Shown here piece by piece: positions 16,492-24,924 of a stretch of 57,454 nt of DNA (the stretch's first letter is position 1; every line of letters begins with the position of its first letter). Below the pieces are notes generated by a model. It was given only the letters and a program-made list of their open reading frames with translations. It did no database searches and was not told the DNA's origin. A program made the translations under genes and the position numbers. Source of the stretch: Planctomycetota bacterium (GTDB taxonomy: Bacteria > Planctomycetota > UBA1135 > JADKAF01); NCBI GenBank assembly GCA_016793245.1, contig JAEUHW010000331.1, positions 1 through 57,454 on the forward strand. Reading direction: 5' to 3'.

Positions 16492-18981
16492 ATGTCCGGC
16501 TCTCGAGTCTTCCGCTTCCTGGCCCCTATCGTGTTCGTCGGCGCGATCGCAGCGCTCGCGATCTACCGCAATCCCTGGGGCCGGAGCAGCCACTCCGAGG
16601 CGCAGATCTTCCAGGCGCCGCCGATCGAGCTCGCGGGCCGCTCGGACTTCTTCCCGCGCGGAGTCGAGGCCCTGAAGACGCCGGGCTTTCGCGTCGCTGG
16701 CGTGCACTATTGGGGCGAGGGCTGGAACTACAACTTCTGGTCGAATCTGAAGTTCGAGAAGCTCGGCGACGACTTGCGCCGCATCAAGTCGCTGCAGTTC
16801 AACACGATCCTCTGCAGCGTGCCCTGGGGCCTCTTCCAGCCCTCGATCCAACCGATTCGCTACGCCGAGGAGTCTTATGCGCGCCTCGAGCGGTTGATCT
16901 CCGCCGCGCAGGATCACCAGCTCTACGTGATTCTGCGCGTGGGTACGCCCGAGAGCATCCCCGAAGGCGTCGCCGGCGCGCGCTACTTCGTGCCGAACCT
17001 GCTGTTCGACGAGAAGGAGCTCGACGCCTACGCCGAGCTCTTCGGCGAGACGGCGCGACGGCTGCAGCGCTTCGACAACCTCATCTGCCTCTTCTTCTCC
17101 TGGGAGGACACCGTCGGGTGGCTCTCCTATGCGCAGCAGGGACCGCAGCCCCGGCTCGAGTTCGCACGCAAGACGCCGGCCATCCGCGAGTGGATCGCGA
17201 GCAAGAGCGCAGAGGAGTGGAGCCGGCTATGGAAGGCGGACTACCGTGCGCTGGAGGAGATCCCGATCCCGGCCTACGGAACCGCACCGTTCCGCGACTT
17301 CCTCACGTTCGCCGACGAGCGCCTCATCGACGTCGTGCTGCCGCGGATCTCGAAGCGTGTGCGCGAGCGCAGCAAGGACGTGACGCTGAGCTACGAGGTA
17401 CGCATCGATTCGGAGCCGATCGAAGTCGATGGTCGACGTGAGTGGTTCGACCATCACAGCACTTGGAAGCTCGCGGACGGCTATCCCCTGGTCAGCGCCT
17501 ATTTCGCGCCGTTCTGGCACGCGGAGAACGATGGCGGTCCCATTCCCGCCGAATCGGTGAGGAAGAACCTCGTGCGCTTGCTCGATCTCTTCGACGAGAA
17601 GGCCGAAGGCAAGCCCGTGTTCTTCGACCAGTTCAACTTCGACGACAGCACCCCGGCGTTCGCGCACAACTCGCGGCTGGGCGGCGAGGGCGAGATCGCC
17701 GCCTTCCTCGAGAAGTCGCTGCCCATCCTGCGAGAGCGGAGCTTGGGCTACAGCGTCTGGGCTCTCGATGCCTACGAGGGCAACGTCATCTACAACTCGA
17801 CCTTCGAGATCGGGCTCGAGGGTTGGGAGAGCTCGACCGCGGCGGCCGATCGCGTGACCGAAGTGCGCCGCGACGCCGCGCGCCGCGAGCAATACGCGGT
17901 CTTGCCTCCGGGCGCGACGATCCAGCAGACGATGATCGCCGGTTGGAACCCGGGGGCACATAGCCCGAACATCCCCTACACGTTGCGCGGCCTGGTGCGC
18001 TCACCGGACGGTGGCACGCTGCTCGTCCGCTACGAGATCCTCGAGCAAGGCAAGTGGATCGAAGCGGGACAGACCTCGCTGACCCCGACGCCCGAGTGGA
18101 GCGAGCGCAGTACCGAGCTCCCGTTCCATCCGAACTGCCGGCTCTCTTTCACGGCGAGCTCGGCGGGCGCGATCGAGCTCGACGATCTCTTCCTCTTCAA
18201 TCACGTGCAGGACGCGGCGGTCTACGGGCCGCGGGGCGCCAAGAAGGGCACTCGCGCCGAGGTGCTGGCCAAGCACAACCTCGAATGGATGCGCAGCATC
18301 GGACAGATCGCGCAGGAGTTCCCGTCCTCGTACGGCGCGGCGGAGCTCGCCGCGCTCCCGGACGTGCATGACGACGGCTGGATCGAGGCGCGCGCGCGCT
18401 TGCCGCTGCACTCGCCTTGGTTCCGGCCGACGCTGGAGGTCGACTGCTATCTGCCCGAGGTCCCGCCGTGGCAGGAAGGCAACGTGTTGCGCCTCGCGGA
18501 GAGCGGGCGCGAGCTGGCCGCGCTGCCTGTGCGCCCAGGCGCGAATCTGCTGCGCGTCGTTCTGGAGGCAAGCCCCGGCGACCGCGTTCTGGTCATGAAA
18601 CCCGAGCGCACCAGACGAGCCGCGGAGTGGATCGAAGGCTCCGCGGACGGGAGAGATCTCGGCGTCCTGCTCCGATCCATCCGCGTCGTGGCAGATGAGC
18701 GGCTCCCGTCGCAGTGGACCGAGGAGGTGACGCTGCCGCCGGGACCCGAACTCGAGATCGTCGGCACCGTGCGCGATCGGAACGGACAGCCCCTGAGTGC
18801 CGTGGATGTCGCGCTCCACCTGGAGGGCCGGATCATCCACACCGCGCGCGCGAATGCCGAAGGTGCGTTCGAGATCAAGTTGCCCGTCGAGCCGGCGAAG
18901 TCGGCGCCCCAGGCAAAAGCGAGGGTCTTCGTCGAAGCCCTGCACCCCGAAGCGCACCTGGAAGGGGTCGCGGTGCGCTGA
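16492..18981 (+). CDS. membrane-anchored glycoside-hydrolase-like TIM-barrel protein with carboxypeptidase-regulatory-like domain
   Basis: An 829-aa protein with an N-terminal membrane anchor or uncleaved signal (FLAPIVFVGAIAALAIY, residues 9-25). Residues about 60-440 resemble a beta-galactosidase/GH42- or cellulase-like TIM barrel: HYWGEGWNYNFW, FNTILCSVPWGLFQP, LYVILRVGTPE, FSWEDTVGW and GKPVFFDQFNF are barrel-strand-like pieces with acidic residues. A jelly-roll-like region follows (NSTFEIGLEGWESS), as in carbohydrate-binding modules. The last 70 residues form a CarboxypepD_reg-like domain (LEIVGTVRDRNGQPLSAVDVALHL). The catalytic acids are not certain. The sulfatase lipoprotein encoded downstream could act with it on an exported or environmental polysaccharide. 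Confidence 0.6.
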   Translation: MSGSRVFRFLAPIVFVGAIAALAIYRNPWGRSSHSEAQIFQAPPIELAGRSDFFPRGVEALKTPGFRVAGVHYWGEGWNYNFWSNLKFEKLGDDLRRIKSLQFNTILCSVPWGLFQPSIQPIRYAEESYARLERLISAAQDHQLYVILRVGTPESIPEGVAGARYFVPNLLFDEKELDAYAELFGETARRLQRFDNLICLFFSWEDTVGWLSYAQQGPQPRLEFARKTPAIREWIASKSAEEWSRLWKADYRALEEIPIPAYGTAPFRDFLTFADERLIDVVLPRISKRVRERSKDVTLSYEVRIDSEPIEVDGRREWFDHHSTWKLADGYPLVSAYFAPFWHAENDGGPIPAESVRKNLVRLLDLFDEKAEGKPVFFDQFNFDDSTPAFAHNSRLGGEGEIAAFLEKSLPILRERSLGYSVWALDAYEGNVIYNSTFEIGLEGWESSTAAADRVTEVRRDAARREQYAVLPPGATIQQTMIAGWNPGAHSPNIPYTLRGLVRSPDGGTLLVRYEILEQGKWIEAGQTSLTPTPEWSERSTELPFHPNCRLSFTASSAGAIELDDLFLFNHVQDAAVYGPRGAKKGTRAEVLAKHNLEWMRSIGQIAQEFPSSYGAAELAALPDVHDDGWIEARARLPLHSPWFRPTLEVDCYLPEVPPWQEGNVLRLAESGRELAALPVRPGANLLRVVLEASPGDRVLVMKPERTRRAAEWIEGSADGRDLGVLLRSIRVVADERLPSQWTEEVTLPPGPELEIVGTVRDRNGQPLSAVDVALHLEGRIIHTARANAEGAFEIKLPVEPAKSAPQAKARVFVEALHPEAHLEGVAVR

Positions 18982-19406
18982 CGCCGAGCGCTGCGGGACG
19001 ATGGCGCTCCTCGAGTTGGAGGGCTCGAGACCTCGCGTGCACTTTCGGTACCCAGGGCACTTCAGGGTCCGCGTCGCGATCGTGCCGACGCCGAGACCGC
19101 GTCGCCGGATAAAGGACGAGGCCAGCCGGAAGAGTGGCGAGGCCAGCTCGGCCCAGCGACTTGTGGTCTTCGTCCCATCCCCGGCCCGGCAGAGCACTAC
19201 AATGCACGGCTCAGGTTGGCACACACCCGCCGACGATGAGCCGTCGTGCGGTACCCTCGAGGTCTGCGAAGCACGAGAATCAGGACCGTTTCATGCCGAC
19301 TGCCGTTGACCTCCAGTCCCTCGAGGCCTGCCGCTCTCGCGCGCTGCCCACTCGGGAAAGCGCACCCGCAGAGGGCCAGGCCCAGGCAGTTTCGTGGACC
19401 CGCGCC
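18982..19406 (+). other. intergenic region before the sulfatase gene
   Basis: This 425-bp stretch has no convincing gene. A TACAAT at 19198-19203 would suit a -10 box for the sulfatase gene, but I see no good -35 partner. The sulfatase frame is open back to 19134 and has an ATG at 19293, so part of this stretch could be coding if translation starts there. Confidence 0.35.
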
Positions 19407-21023
19407 ATGCGCCGCCTGCGGCAGCTCGGCGCCGCGAGTCTCTCGCTCTTGCCGATGCTGCCGATGGCGAGCTGCGAGAGGGGATCGACGTCGACGGAGA
19501 CGAGCAAAGAGGTAGCGGCGACCCCGGCAGGGGCAGCGGCCTATCCCTTCGCCATCGTGAAGCGCCCCGATCCGCGCAAGAGCCTGAAGCGCCCGAAAGC
19601 GATCCTCTTCATCATCATCGACACCCTGCGCGCGGATCACCTCGGCTGCTATGGCAGCACGCTCGGTCTGACGCCGAACCTCGACAGCATCGCCAAGTAT
19701 TCGATCGTCTTCGAGAACGCGATGGCGACCTCTTCGTGGACGCGGGCATCCGTCGCGTCGATGTATACGTCGCGCTATCCGACTTCGAATGGCTGCCTCA
19801 CCCGGGAGGACCTGCTCGCCGAAGATGCGGTCACCTTGGCGGAGGAGCTCGCGCGGCTAGGTGGATACAAGTGCATCGGCATCTATGGCAACGGCAACGC
19901 CGGATGGGACATGGGATTCGATCAAGGATTCATGTGGTATCGAACACCACCCATCCACGAGCAGCGCAAGTACGAATCAGATCCGCCGGACGCCCTCAAG
20001 TTCCCCGCCGATTCGATCACCAGGCATGCACTCAAGGCTCTACAGCAGAAGAGCGAAGGTAACTATCGAGACCGTCCGGTCATGCTGGTCACTCATTACG
20101 TCGACCCACACGATCCCTACCTGCCTCACCCGGGGCTCCTCAACGAGCCCGAGCCTGCGGGGCGTTGGTCGGGCTCGCGCACGAACCTCCTCGAGATGGA
20201 CCGGATGTCCCACGCTTTGACCGAGATGGACAAAGAGCGCATCCGATTCCTCTATCGAGGAGAAGTGAAGTACTGCGATGCGGCGGTCGGTGAGCTCCTG
20301 CACAACCTCTCCGCGATCATGGATCTCGCCAAGGACACGATGATCGTCGTGACCTCGGATCACGGGGAGGGGCTCTGGGACCACGGATTTCGCGACCATG
20401 GCACCGACCTGTTCGAGGAGCAGGTACGCGTGCCACTGCTGATCCACTGGCCCGGCATGACGGCGAACGACGCGCGCATCATCTCGGAGCCGGTGAGCCT
20501 GGTGGACATTGCGCCGACCATCCTCGCCGCGGCGGGCCTGGACTCGCCGCCCGAGTTCCAAGGTGCGGATCTCTCGCCGTGGAGAACTGCGCCCCCGCTC
20601 TCTCCGAAGAACGGGTTCGTCTTCACCGAGATGAATCTGGACGAGAAGAACTTCGAGGCGCTGCGCAGCGCGCGCTACAAGCTCGTGCGCAACCGCTCCA
20701 TGGAACTCGGGGCCAGCCGCTCCTTCCAGCTCTTCGATCTCGTCTCCGATCCCAAGGAGATGGTGAACCTGCTGGAGACCTCTGGCGATTTGCAGCCCGA
20801 AGCTGCCAAGGTTCTGGAACAGCACCAAGAGCTGCTTTGGACCTGGTCCTCTGCCGTGCTCGAAGCCGCGGGCGACGAAGTCGAGCGCAAGCATCTCGAC
20901 CTGGCCGAGCTCGACCCTACGACCCTTCAGCTCCTCCGCGGTCTCGGCTACATCAGCGCGACCGAGTTCGAGAACGCCAAGCAGTCATCGAACAAGAGCA
21001 AGGGCTCCGGCGACGGCAAGTGA
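19407..21023 (+). CDS. sulfatase-family lipoprotein
   Basis: A 538-aa alkaline-phosphatase-superfamily hydrolase. The ATG at 19407 begins a lipoprotein signal (MRRLRQLGAASLSLLPMLPMASC), with the lipidated Cys in MASC; an ATG at 19293 would put this signal 38 residues inside. Metal-site motifs are seen: IIIDTLRADHLGCYG near residue 68, THYVDPHDPYLPH, and VVTSDHGEGLWDHG. The catalytic segment reads ATSSWTRASVASMYTSR, which places Ser109 where sulfatases usually have the Cys or Ser that becomes formylglycine. The PSR core is replaced by WTR. That subgroup is common in bacteria, and substrate (sulfate ester or phosphoester/phosphonate) cannot be told. LFDLVSDPKEMVNL near the C-terminus is a usual sulfatase ending. 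Confidence 0.87.
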   Translation: MRRLRQLGAASLSLLPMLPMASCERGSTSTETSKEVAATPAGAAAYPFAIVKRPDPRKSLKRPKAILFIIIDTLRADHLGCYGSTLGLTPNLDSIAKYSIVFENAMATSSWTRASVASMYTSRYPTSNGCLTREDLLAEDAVTLAEELARLGGYKCIGIYGNGNAGWDMGFDQGFMWYRTPPIHEQRKYESDPPDALKFPADSITRHALKALQQKSEGNYRDRPVMLVTHYVDPHDPYLPHPGLLNEPEPAGRWSGSRTNLLEMDRMSHALTEMDKERIRFLYRGEVKYCDAAVGELLHNLSAIMDLAKDTMIVVTSDHGEGLWDHGFRDHGTDLFEEQVRVPLLIHWPGMTANDARIISEPVSLVDIAPTILAAAGLDSPPEFQGADLSPWRTAPPLSPKNGFVFTEMNLDEKNFEALRSARYKLVRNRSMELGASRSFQLFDLVSDPKEMVNLLETSGDLQPEAAKVLEQHQELLWTWSSAVLEAAGDEVERKHLDLAELDPTTLQLLRGLGYISATEFENAKQSSNKSKGSGDGK

Positions 21024-21051
21024 GGTGAGACGCGCCGCGTGCGCCTCACCT
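21023..21051. terminator. hairpin between convergent genes
   Basis: AGGTGAG (21023-21029) pairs with CTCACCT (21045-21051), and after one mismatch five more pairs extend the stem to a 3-nt loop. It fills the 30-bp gap between the converging sulfatase and hydrolase stops. Confidence 0.6.
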
Positions 21052-21053
21052 AC

Positions 21054-22604
21054 TCAATCGTTGCGCAAGAACTCCGCGAGCCGCGCGAGGATCGCCGGCA
21101 GCTCCACCGCGACGCTCTTGTGCCCGCCCGCGAACCACGCGATCTCCGCGCCGCCCAGAGCGCGCGCCAGCGCGAGCGTGCTCGCGCGCGGGATCACTTC
21201 GTCGCTCTCGGCGTTCACCATCAGCACGGTCCGAGGATCGACGCGCGGCGCGAAGGCGAGCGGATCGAGAGCGCTCCACGCGCGCAGCACGTCCTCGAGC
21301 TCCAGACCGACGCGCCCGAGCTCCCGCCGGATCCCGCGGGCTTCGCGAGAGTCCGCGCGCAGGATCGCGGCGAGATCGCCTCCGGCGAGGAGCGGCGCGA
21401 GCTTCGGCCAGTCGCCGTCCACACCGCCGATCAGCGCGGCGAAGATGCCGCCGAGCGAGATGCCGCCGAGATGCACGGCGGAAACGTCGGGACGTGAGGC
21501 GAGCCAGTCGCGCACGCGCGCGACATCGGCCCGCGCCTGCGCGGCGACCCTGGCGAGCCCTTCTTCGCCGGCCCCGAAGACCAGGTGGGAGAGCGCACGG
21601 CGCGGGGGATGGCGCGGTCCGTAGTAGGGCAGAAGGACCATGGCGACATCGACGCCGCGCGCGGCGAGCGCGCGCGCGACGGCCTCCTCCAGCGCGAAGT
21701 TCTCCTGCAGGTGATGCAGGAGGATGAACGCGGGGCGCGCCTCCTCCGCCGGGCGCTCGCCGCGGAAGTAGCGCGCTCGCGCGAGATCGTTCACGGCGTG
21801 GCCGCTCGGGAGCCCGCTCGGGAAGTCGAGGTCGGCGCTGGACCAGAGCTTCGTGCGCTGACGCCACGCGAGGCGCCATTCGAAGGGCTCGCGCTCGCGA
21901 GGGAAGCGCGCGAGGGAACCTTCCTCGGCTTCGTCGCGCGGCGCTCGCCCGCGCGCGGGACGCGCGGCGCAGCGACCTGCTTCGAGCGCGAGCGGCCTCG
22001 CGACGTGCCAATCCCAGCCGTTGTCGACATCGAAGGGCGCGGGCTTCGCGCGCTCGAGCAACGCCGCGCCGCCCGCGGCGCGAAACGCCTCGACATCGAT
22101 CGTTCGAAACGCGAACGAACCAGCCCAGCAGGCGCGCAAGGACCCTTCTGCATCGAGCACGAGCAATGGCACCGCGCCCTCCGGCAACTCGCGCCAGCGC
22201 AGCTCGGGGCCGAGCTCGAGCTGCGGCGGCGCGAGCTCGAGCGCGGCGAGCGCCTCCAGCATCTGCATCTCGATCGCCCCACCCGCGGCGAATGCCGCCA
22301 AGCGCACTCGCTCCGCTTCCGTCGCGCGCGTACGGAACGCCTCGGCGAGCTGCTCGGTCGAGCGCTCGCGCGGCGCGAAGCAGAGCAAGTTGTCGGCGAC
22401 GCCGTGTTCGGAGAGCGCGCCGAGCTCGCGCCGGCGCTCCTCCAGCGGGCCGTCGAGATGAACCAGCGCCAAGCTCGCGCGGCGCGCGAGCCAGCATTCG
22501 CCTTCCTGATCGGCGAGGACGACGCGCGTCGCCTCGAGCTGAGCGCGAGCGCCGCCAGCGAGCAGCGCGAGCGCGAGCAGGGCTCGCGCGCTGCACGTGC
22601 TCAT
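21054..22604 (-). CDS. exported alpha/beta hydrolase
   Basis: A 516-aa protein with a signal peptide (MSTCSARALLALALLAGGARAQ). The C-terminal half (residues about 270-516) is an alpha/beta hydrolase. It has a strand-turn with FILLHHLQENFAL near the oxyanion region, a nucleophile elbow GGISLGGIFA with Ser in G-x-S-x-G, an acid in NAESDEVIP and a histidine in AGGHKSV. All three triad candidates occur in the right order. The N-terminal half (residues 25-260) includes a thioredoxin-like piece (VPLLVLDAEGSLRACW) but I do not recognise it. The ATG at 22604 overlaps the stop of the copper monooxygenase gene as ATGA, so the two are probably translated together and exported to the same place. Confidence 0.7.
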   Translation of the reverse strand: MSTCSARALLALALLAGGARAQLEATRVVLADQEGECWLARRASLALVHLDGPLEERRRELGALSEHGVADNLLCFAPRERSTEQLAEAFRTRATEAERVRLAAFAAGGAIEMQMLEALAALELAPPQLELGPELRWRELPEGAVPLLVLDAEGSLRACWAGSFAFRTIDVEAFRAAGGAALLERAKPAPFDVDNGWDWHVARPLALEAGRCAARPARGRAPRDEAEEGSLARFPREREPFEWRLAWRQRTKLWSSADLDFPSGLPSGHAVNDLARARYFRGERPAEEARPAFILLHHLQENFALEEAVARALAARGVDVAMVLLPYYGPRHPPRRALSHLVFGAGEEGLARVAAQARADVARVRDWLASRPDVSAVHLGGISLGGIFAALIGGVDGDWPKLAPLLAGGDLAAILRADSREARGIRRELGRVGLELEDVLRAWSALDPLAFAPRVDPRTVLMVNAESDEVIPRASTLALARALGGAEIAWFAGGHKSVAVELPAILARLAEFLRND

Positions 22605-24706
22605 TCGCGCTTCTCCCCCGCCGCCGGCGGGATATCGCAGCCCACGGCGATGGTCCGCGTCACCGTGGGAGTTTGCCCCGCGAGCACGGCGTCGAGCGCC
22701 GCTCGCAGCTCGCGCTGCGTCGGCTGCTCGCGCTTCTTGCCGATCGCGCGGAAGAGATCGTCGATGCGCCCGCGATACGCGAGCTCTCCGCTCGGCAGGA
22801 TCACCGCGGCCTCCGGTGTGATCGTGGCGCCCGTGGCGCGCACGAGCTCATGCCGTGTGTCGCGCAGGACCGGGAACGGAATGGCGAAGCTCCGCGCATG
22901 CTCCGCGGCCCGCTCCTTCGTCGTGTCGGGATCGACGTGCACGAGGAAGAAGCGCACGCCGCGCTCGGCGTAGTCGCGCTGCAGCGCTTGCAGCTCGGGC
23001 GCGTACGCGTTCGCGATCGGGCAATCGGGCAGCGCGAAGACGAGCACGTGCGCCTTCGCGTCGCGCACTTCGAGCGGCGCCTGCTCGCGGCCTTCGAGGT
23101 CCTCGAGCAGCGGGCCTTTCTTCGCCGTCGGCGGTGCATCGTTCTTCGGCTGCGGTGCGTCGTCCGAGCGTCGCTCGCCGCGCCCGCGGCGCGCGCCGCC
23201 GAGGAAGGCCTCGGCCGCTTCCAGCTCCTGGAAGTCGATCTTGCCGTCGCGGTTCGTGTCGAGGCGCGCCGCTTGGCGGCGGAAGCGCTCCGGCAGCTCG
23301 TCCTCGGCGATCGCTCCGTCGCCATCCTGGTCGAGCATCTTCAAGCGCGAGAGCACGCTGCTGCGCAGGTTCTCGCTGCCCTTCGCGAGCTGCTCGCGGC
23401 CATGCGCGCGGATCGCGCGCTGCAGCGCGCGCGCATCGGCGCCGTTCAACGGCACGAGCAGGAGCGAGAGGCTGCCCATCTCGTCGGTGGACTGGAGCCC
23501 CCAGCGGATGCGCTGCGGCGGGTCGAAGGGATTGCTCGGGTTGTCAGTCGAGTTGTCGTACACGATCTCGGCTTCGATCTTCGTGCCCGCCGCGAGCTTC
23601 ATGGGCTCCGCGTAGGCATAGCGGTTCTGCCAGTCGAAGTCCCAGTCGTCGATCCAGAAGATCGAGCGCCGCTCGCCGCCGGGCGGCGTCACCCACATCT
23701 GCATCTCGCGGCAGATCATGTGCGCGTGACCGCCGATCTCGACCGCGAGCGCCTCGGTCGGCAGCACGAAGGCGTCGCGCAGCACGAAGCGCTGCTCGCC
23801 CGCGGGGACGTCGAGGCCTGCGGCGATGCCGAACGCGGGCGGGAGCTGCAAGCCGAGCATCTCCAGCTCCGGCGGCTCCTTCGCGAAGTAGAGGCCGAGC
23901 TTCGTGCGCTCCTCCTCGACCTTGCCCGTGGGATGGAAGTGCGAGCGCAGCACGAGATCGGCGCCCTTCGGCAGCTTCCGCGCGAGCCCCATCGGCAGGT
24001 GCCGCGGCTGGCCGCCCACGGCCCAGCCGCCGAGCCCTGCGGTGTCGGCCATGGCACCTTCGCCACCCATGCTGCTCCAGCCGGGCTGGCCGTCCTGCCC
24101 GTCGAGCGCGCGCGAGCGTCCACTCGCGTCGAAGTCGAAGAGCACGTGATGCAATACCGCGCGCGACTGCGGTCGCACTTCGATCGCGGTGACCCAGCGA
24201 TCTTCGTCGAGGCCGAGCGGGATCGCGAAGTTGCGGTAGATGTCGGGGCCGCCTGCGGGCACTTGATACACCCGCGGCATCTCGACGACGAGGTCCGGCT
24301 CGCCGAGCTGCCACCCCACCGTGAACTCCGGCACCGGCGGCGCGCTCGCGAGCTCACCGCTCGGGCAATCGGCGTCGAGCCACGCCTTGAAGAGCGCGAT
24401 CTCCTCGGGCTTCAGCCGCAGCGAGCCCGCGAACTCGCCGTGCCCTTCCACCGGATGCCACGGCGGCATGTGCCGGCTCTCCGTGACGCGCACGATCGTC
24501 TTCGCGCGCTTCTTCACGTCCTCGTAGCTCAGCAGCGCGAAGGGCGCGACCTCGCCGGGCCGGTGGCACGCGGCGCAGGAGCGGTAGACGAGCGGTGCGA
24601 TGTCGCGCGCCCAGGTCGGCGCTTCGCCCTCCGGCGGATCCGCGAGCGCAGGTGAGAACGCAGCGAGGCAGAGAGCGAGCAGCGAGGTGAGCATGAGAGG
24701 AGCCAT
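22601..24706 (-). CDS. exported cytochrome c / PHM-like copper monooxygenase / EF-hand / thioredoxin-fold fusion
   Basis: A 701-aa exported protein. After the signal peptide comes a heme c site CAACH (residues 44-48) in a small cytochrome-like domain (SRHMPPWHP downstream, with Met for a possible axial ligand). Residues about 140-430 resemble the two beta-sandwich domains of copper type II ascorbate-dependent monooxygenases: VLHHVLFDF, LRSHFHPTGK and GGHAHMICREM supply His-His, His-x-His and His-x-His-Met sets. Two EF-hand loops follow (DQDGDGAIAEDEL and DTNRDGKIDFQEL). The C-terminus is a thioredoxin/peroxiredoxin-like fold (VFALPDCPIANAYAPEL). Similar fusions are known in planctomycetes; the substrate is unknown. 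An alternative ATG lies at 24694. Confidence 0.8.
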   Translation of the reverse strand: MAPLMLTSLLALCLAAFSPALADPPEGEAPTWARDIAPLVYRSCAACHRPGEVAPFALLSYEDVKKRAKTIVRVTESRHMPPWHPVEGHGEFAGSLRLKPEEIALFKAWLDADCPSGELASAPPVPEFTVGWQLGEPDLVVEMPRVYQVPAGGPDIYRNFAIPLGLDEDRWVTAIEVRPQSRAVLHHVLFDFDASGRSRALDGQDGQPGWSSMGGEGAMADTAGLGGWAVGGQPRHLPMGLARKLPKGADLVLRSHFHPTGKVEEERTKLGLYFAKEPPELEMLGLQLPPAFGIAAGLDVPAGEQRFVLRDAFVLPTEALAVEIGGHAHMICREMQMWVTPPGGERRSIFWIDDWDFDWQNRYAYAEPMKLAAGTKIEAEIVYDNSTDNPSNPFDPPQRIRWGLQSTDEMGSLSLLLVPLNGADARALQRAIRAHGREQLAKGSENLRSSVLSRLKMLDQDGDGAIAEDELPERFRRQAARLDTNRDGKIDFQELEAAEAFLGGARRGRGERRSDDAPQPKNDAPPTAKKGPLLEDLEGREQAPLEVRDAKAHVLVFALPDCPIANAYAPELQALQRDYAERGVRFFLVHVDPDTTKERAAEHARSFAIPFPVLRDTRHELVRATGATITPEAAVILPSGELAYRGRIDDLFRAIGKKREQPTQRELRAALDAVLAGQTPTVTRTIAVGCDIPPAAGEKRE

Positions 24707-24791
24707 CGCGATCGAGCGCCAAGCGAACCGGCGTGGCCGCGCCGGGTAGCGCCGATTCTAGTTCCGCGAACGCGGCGTTCGAGCTCAGAGA

Positions 24792-24810
24792 GTGAGCAAG
24801 AATTGCTCAC
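24792..24810 (-). promoter_or_regulatory. perfect inverted repeat upstream of the copper monooxygenase operon
   Basis: GTGAGCAA (24792-24799) and TTGCTCAC (24803-24810) are exact inverted copies with a 3-nt spacer, 86 bp before the start at 24706. Size and place suit an operator for a dimeric regulator; a small hairpin is the other reading. Confidence 0.4.
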
Positions 24811-24822
24811 GAACGAGCTGCA

Positions 24823-24882
24823 GCGCCGTCAGGCGCTGCGCCAGCAAGCGCGCGACCGCGCCGTCAGGCGCTGCGCCAGCAA
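24823..24882. repeat. short direct repeat, two copies of 25 bp
   Basis: GCGCCGTCAGGCGCTGCGCC plus AGCAA occurs at 24823-24847 and again at 24858-24882, a period of 35 bp. It lies in the gap between two minus-strand genes, next to the inverted repeat. It may be a local duplication or a paired binding site. Confidence 0.6.
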
Positions 24883-24887
24883 ACATC

Positions 24888-24924
24888 TGAGAGGCTGTAT
24901 CGTCGATCTCTGCTCAGCCTCTCA
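24888..24924 (-). terminator. hairpin at the stop codon of the secreted propeller-like gene
   Basis: TGAGAGGCTG (24888-24897) pairs exactly with CAGCCTCTCA (24915-24924) around a 17-nt loop. The right arm contains the stop codon of the gene ending at 24922. Confidence 0.5.
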
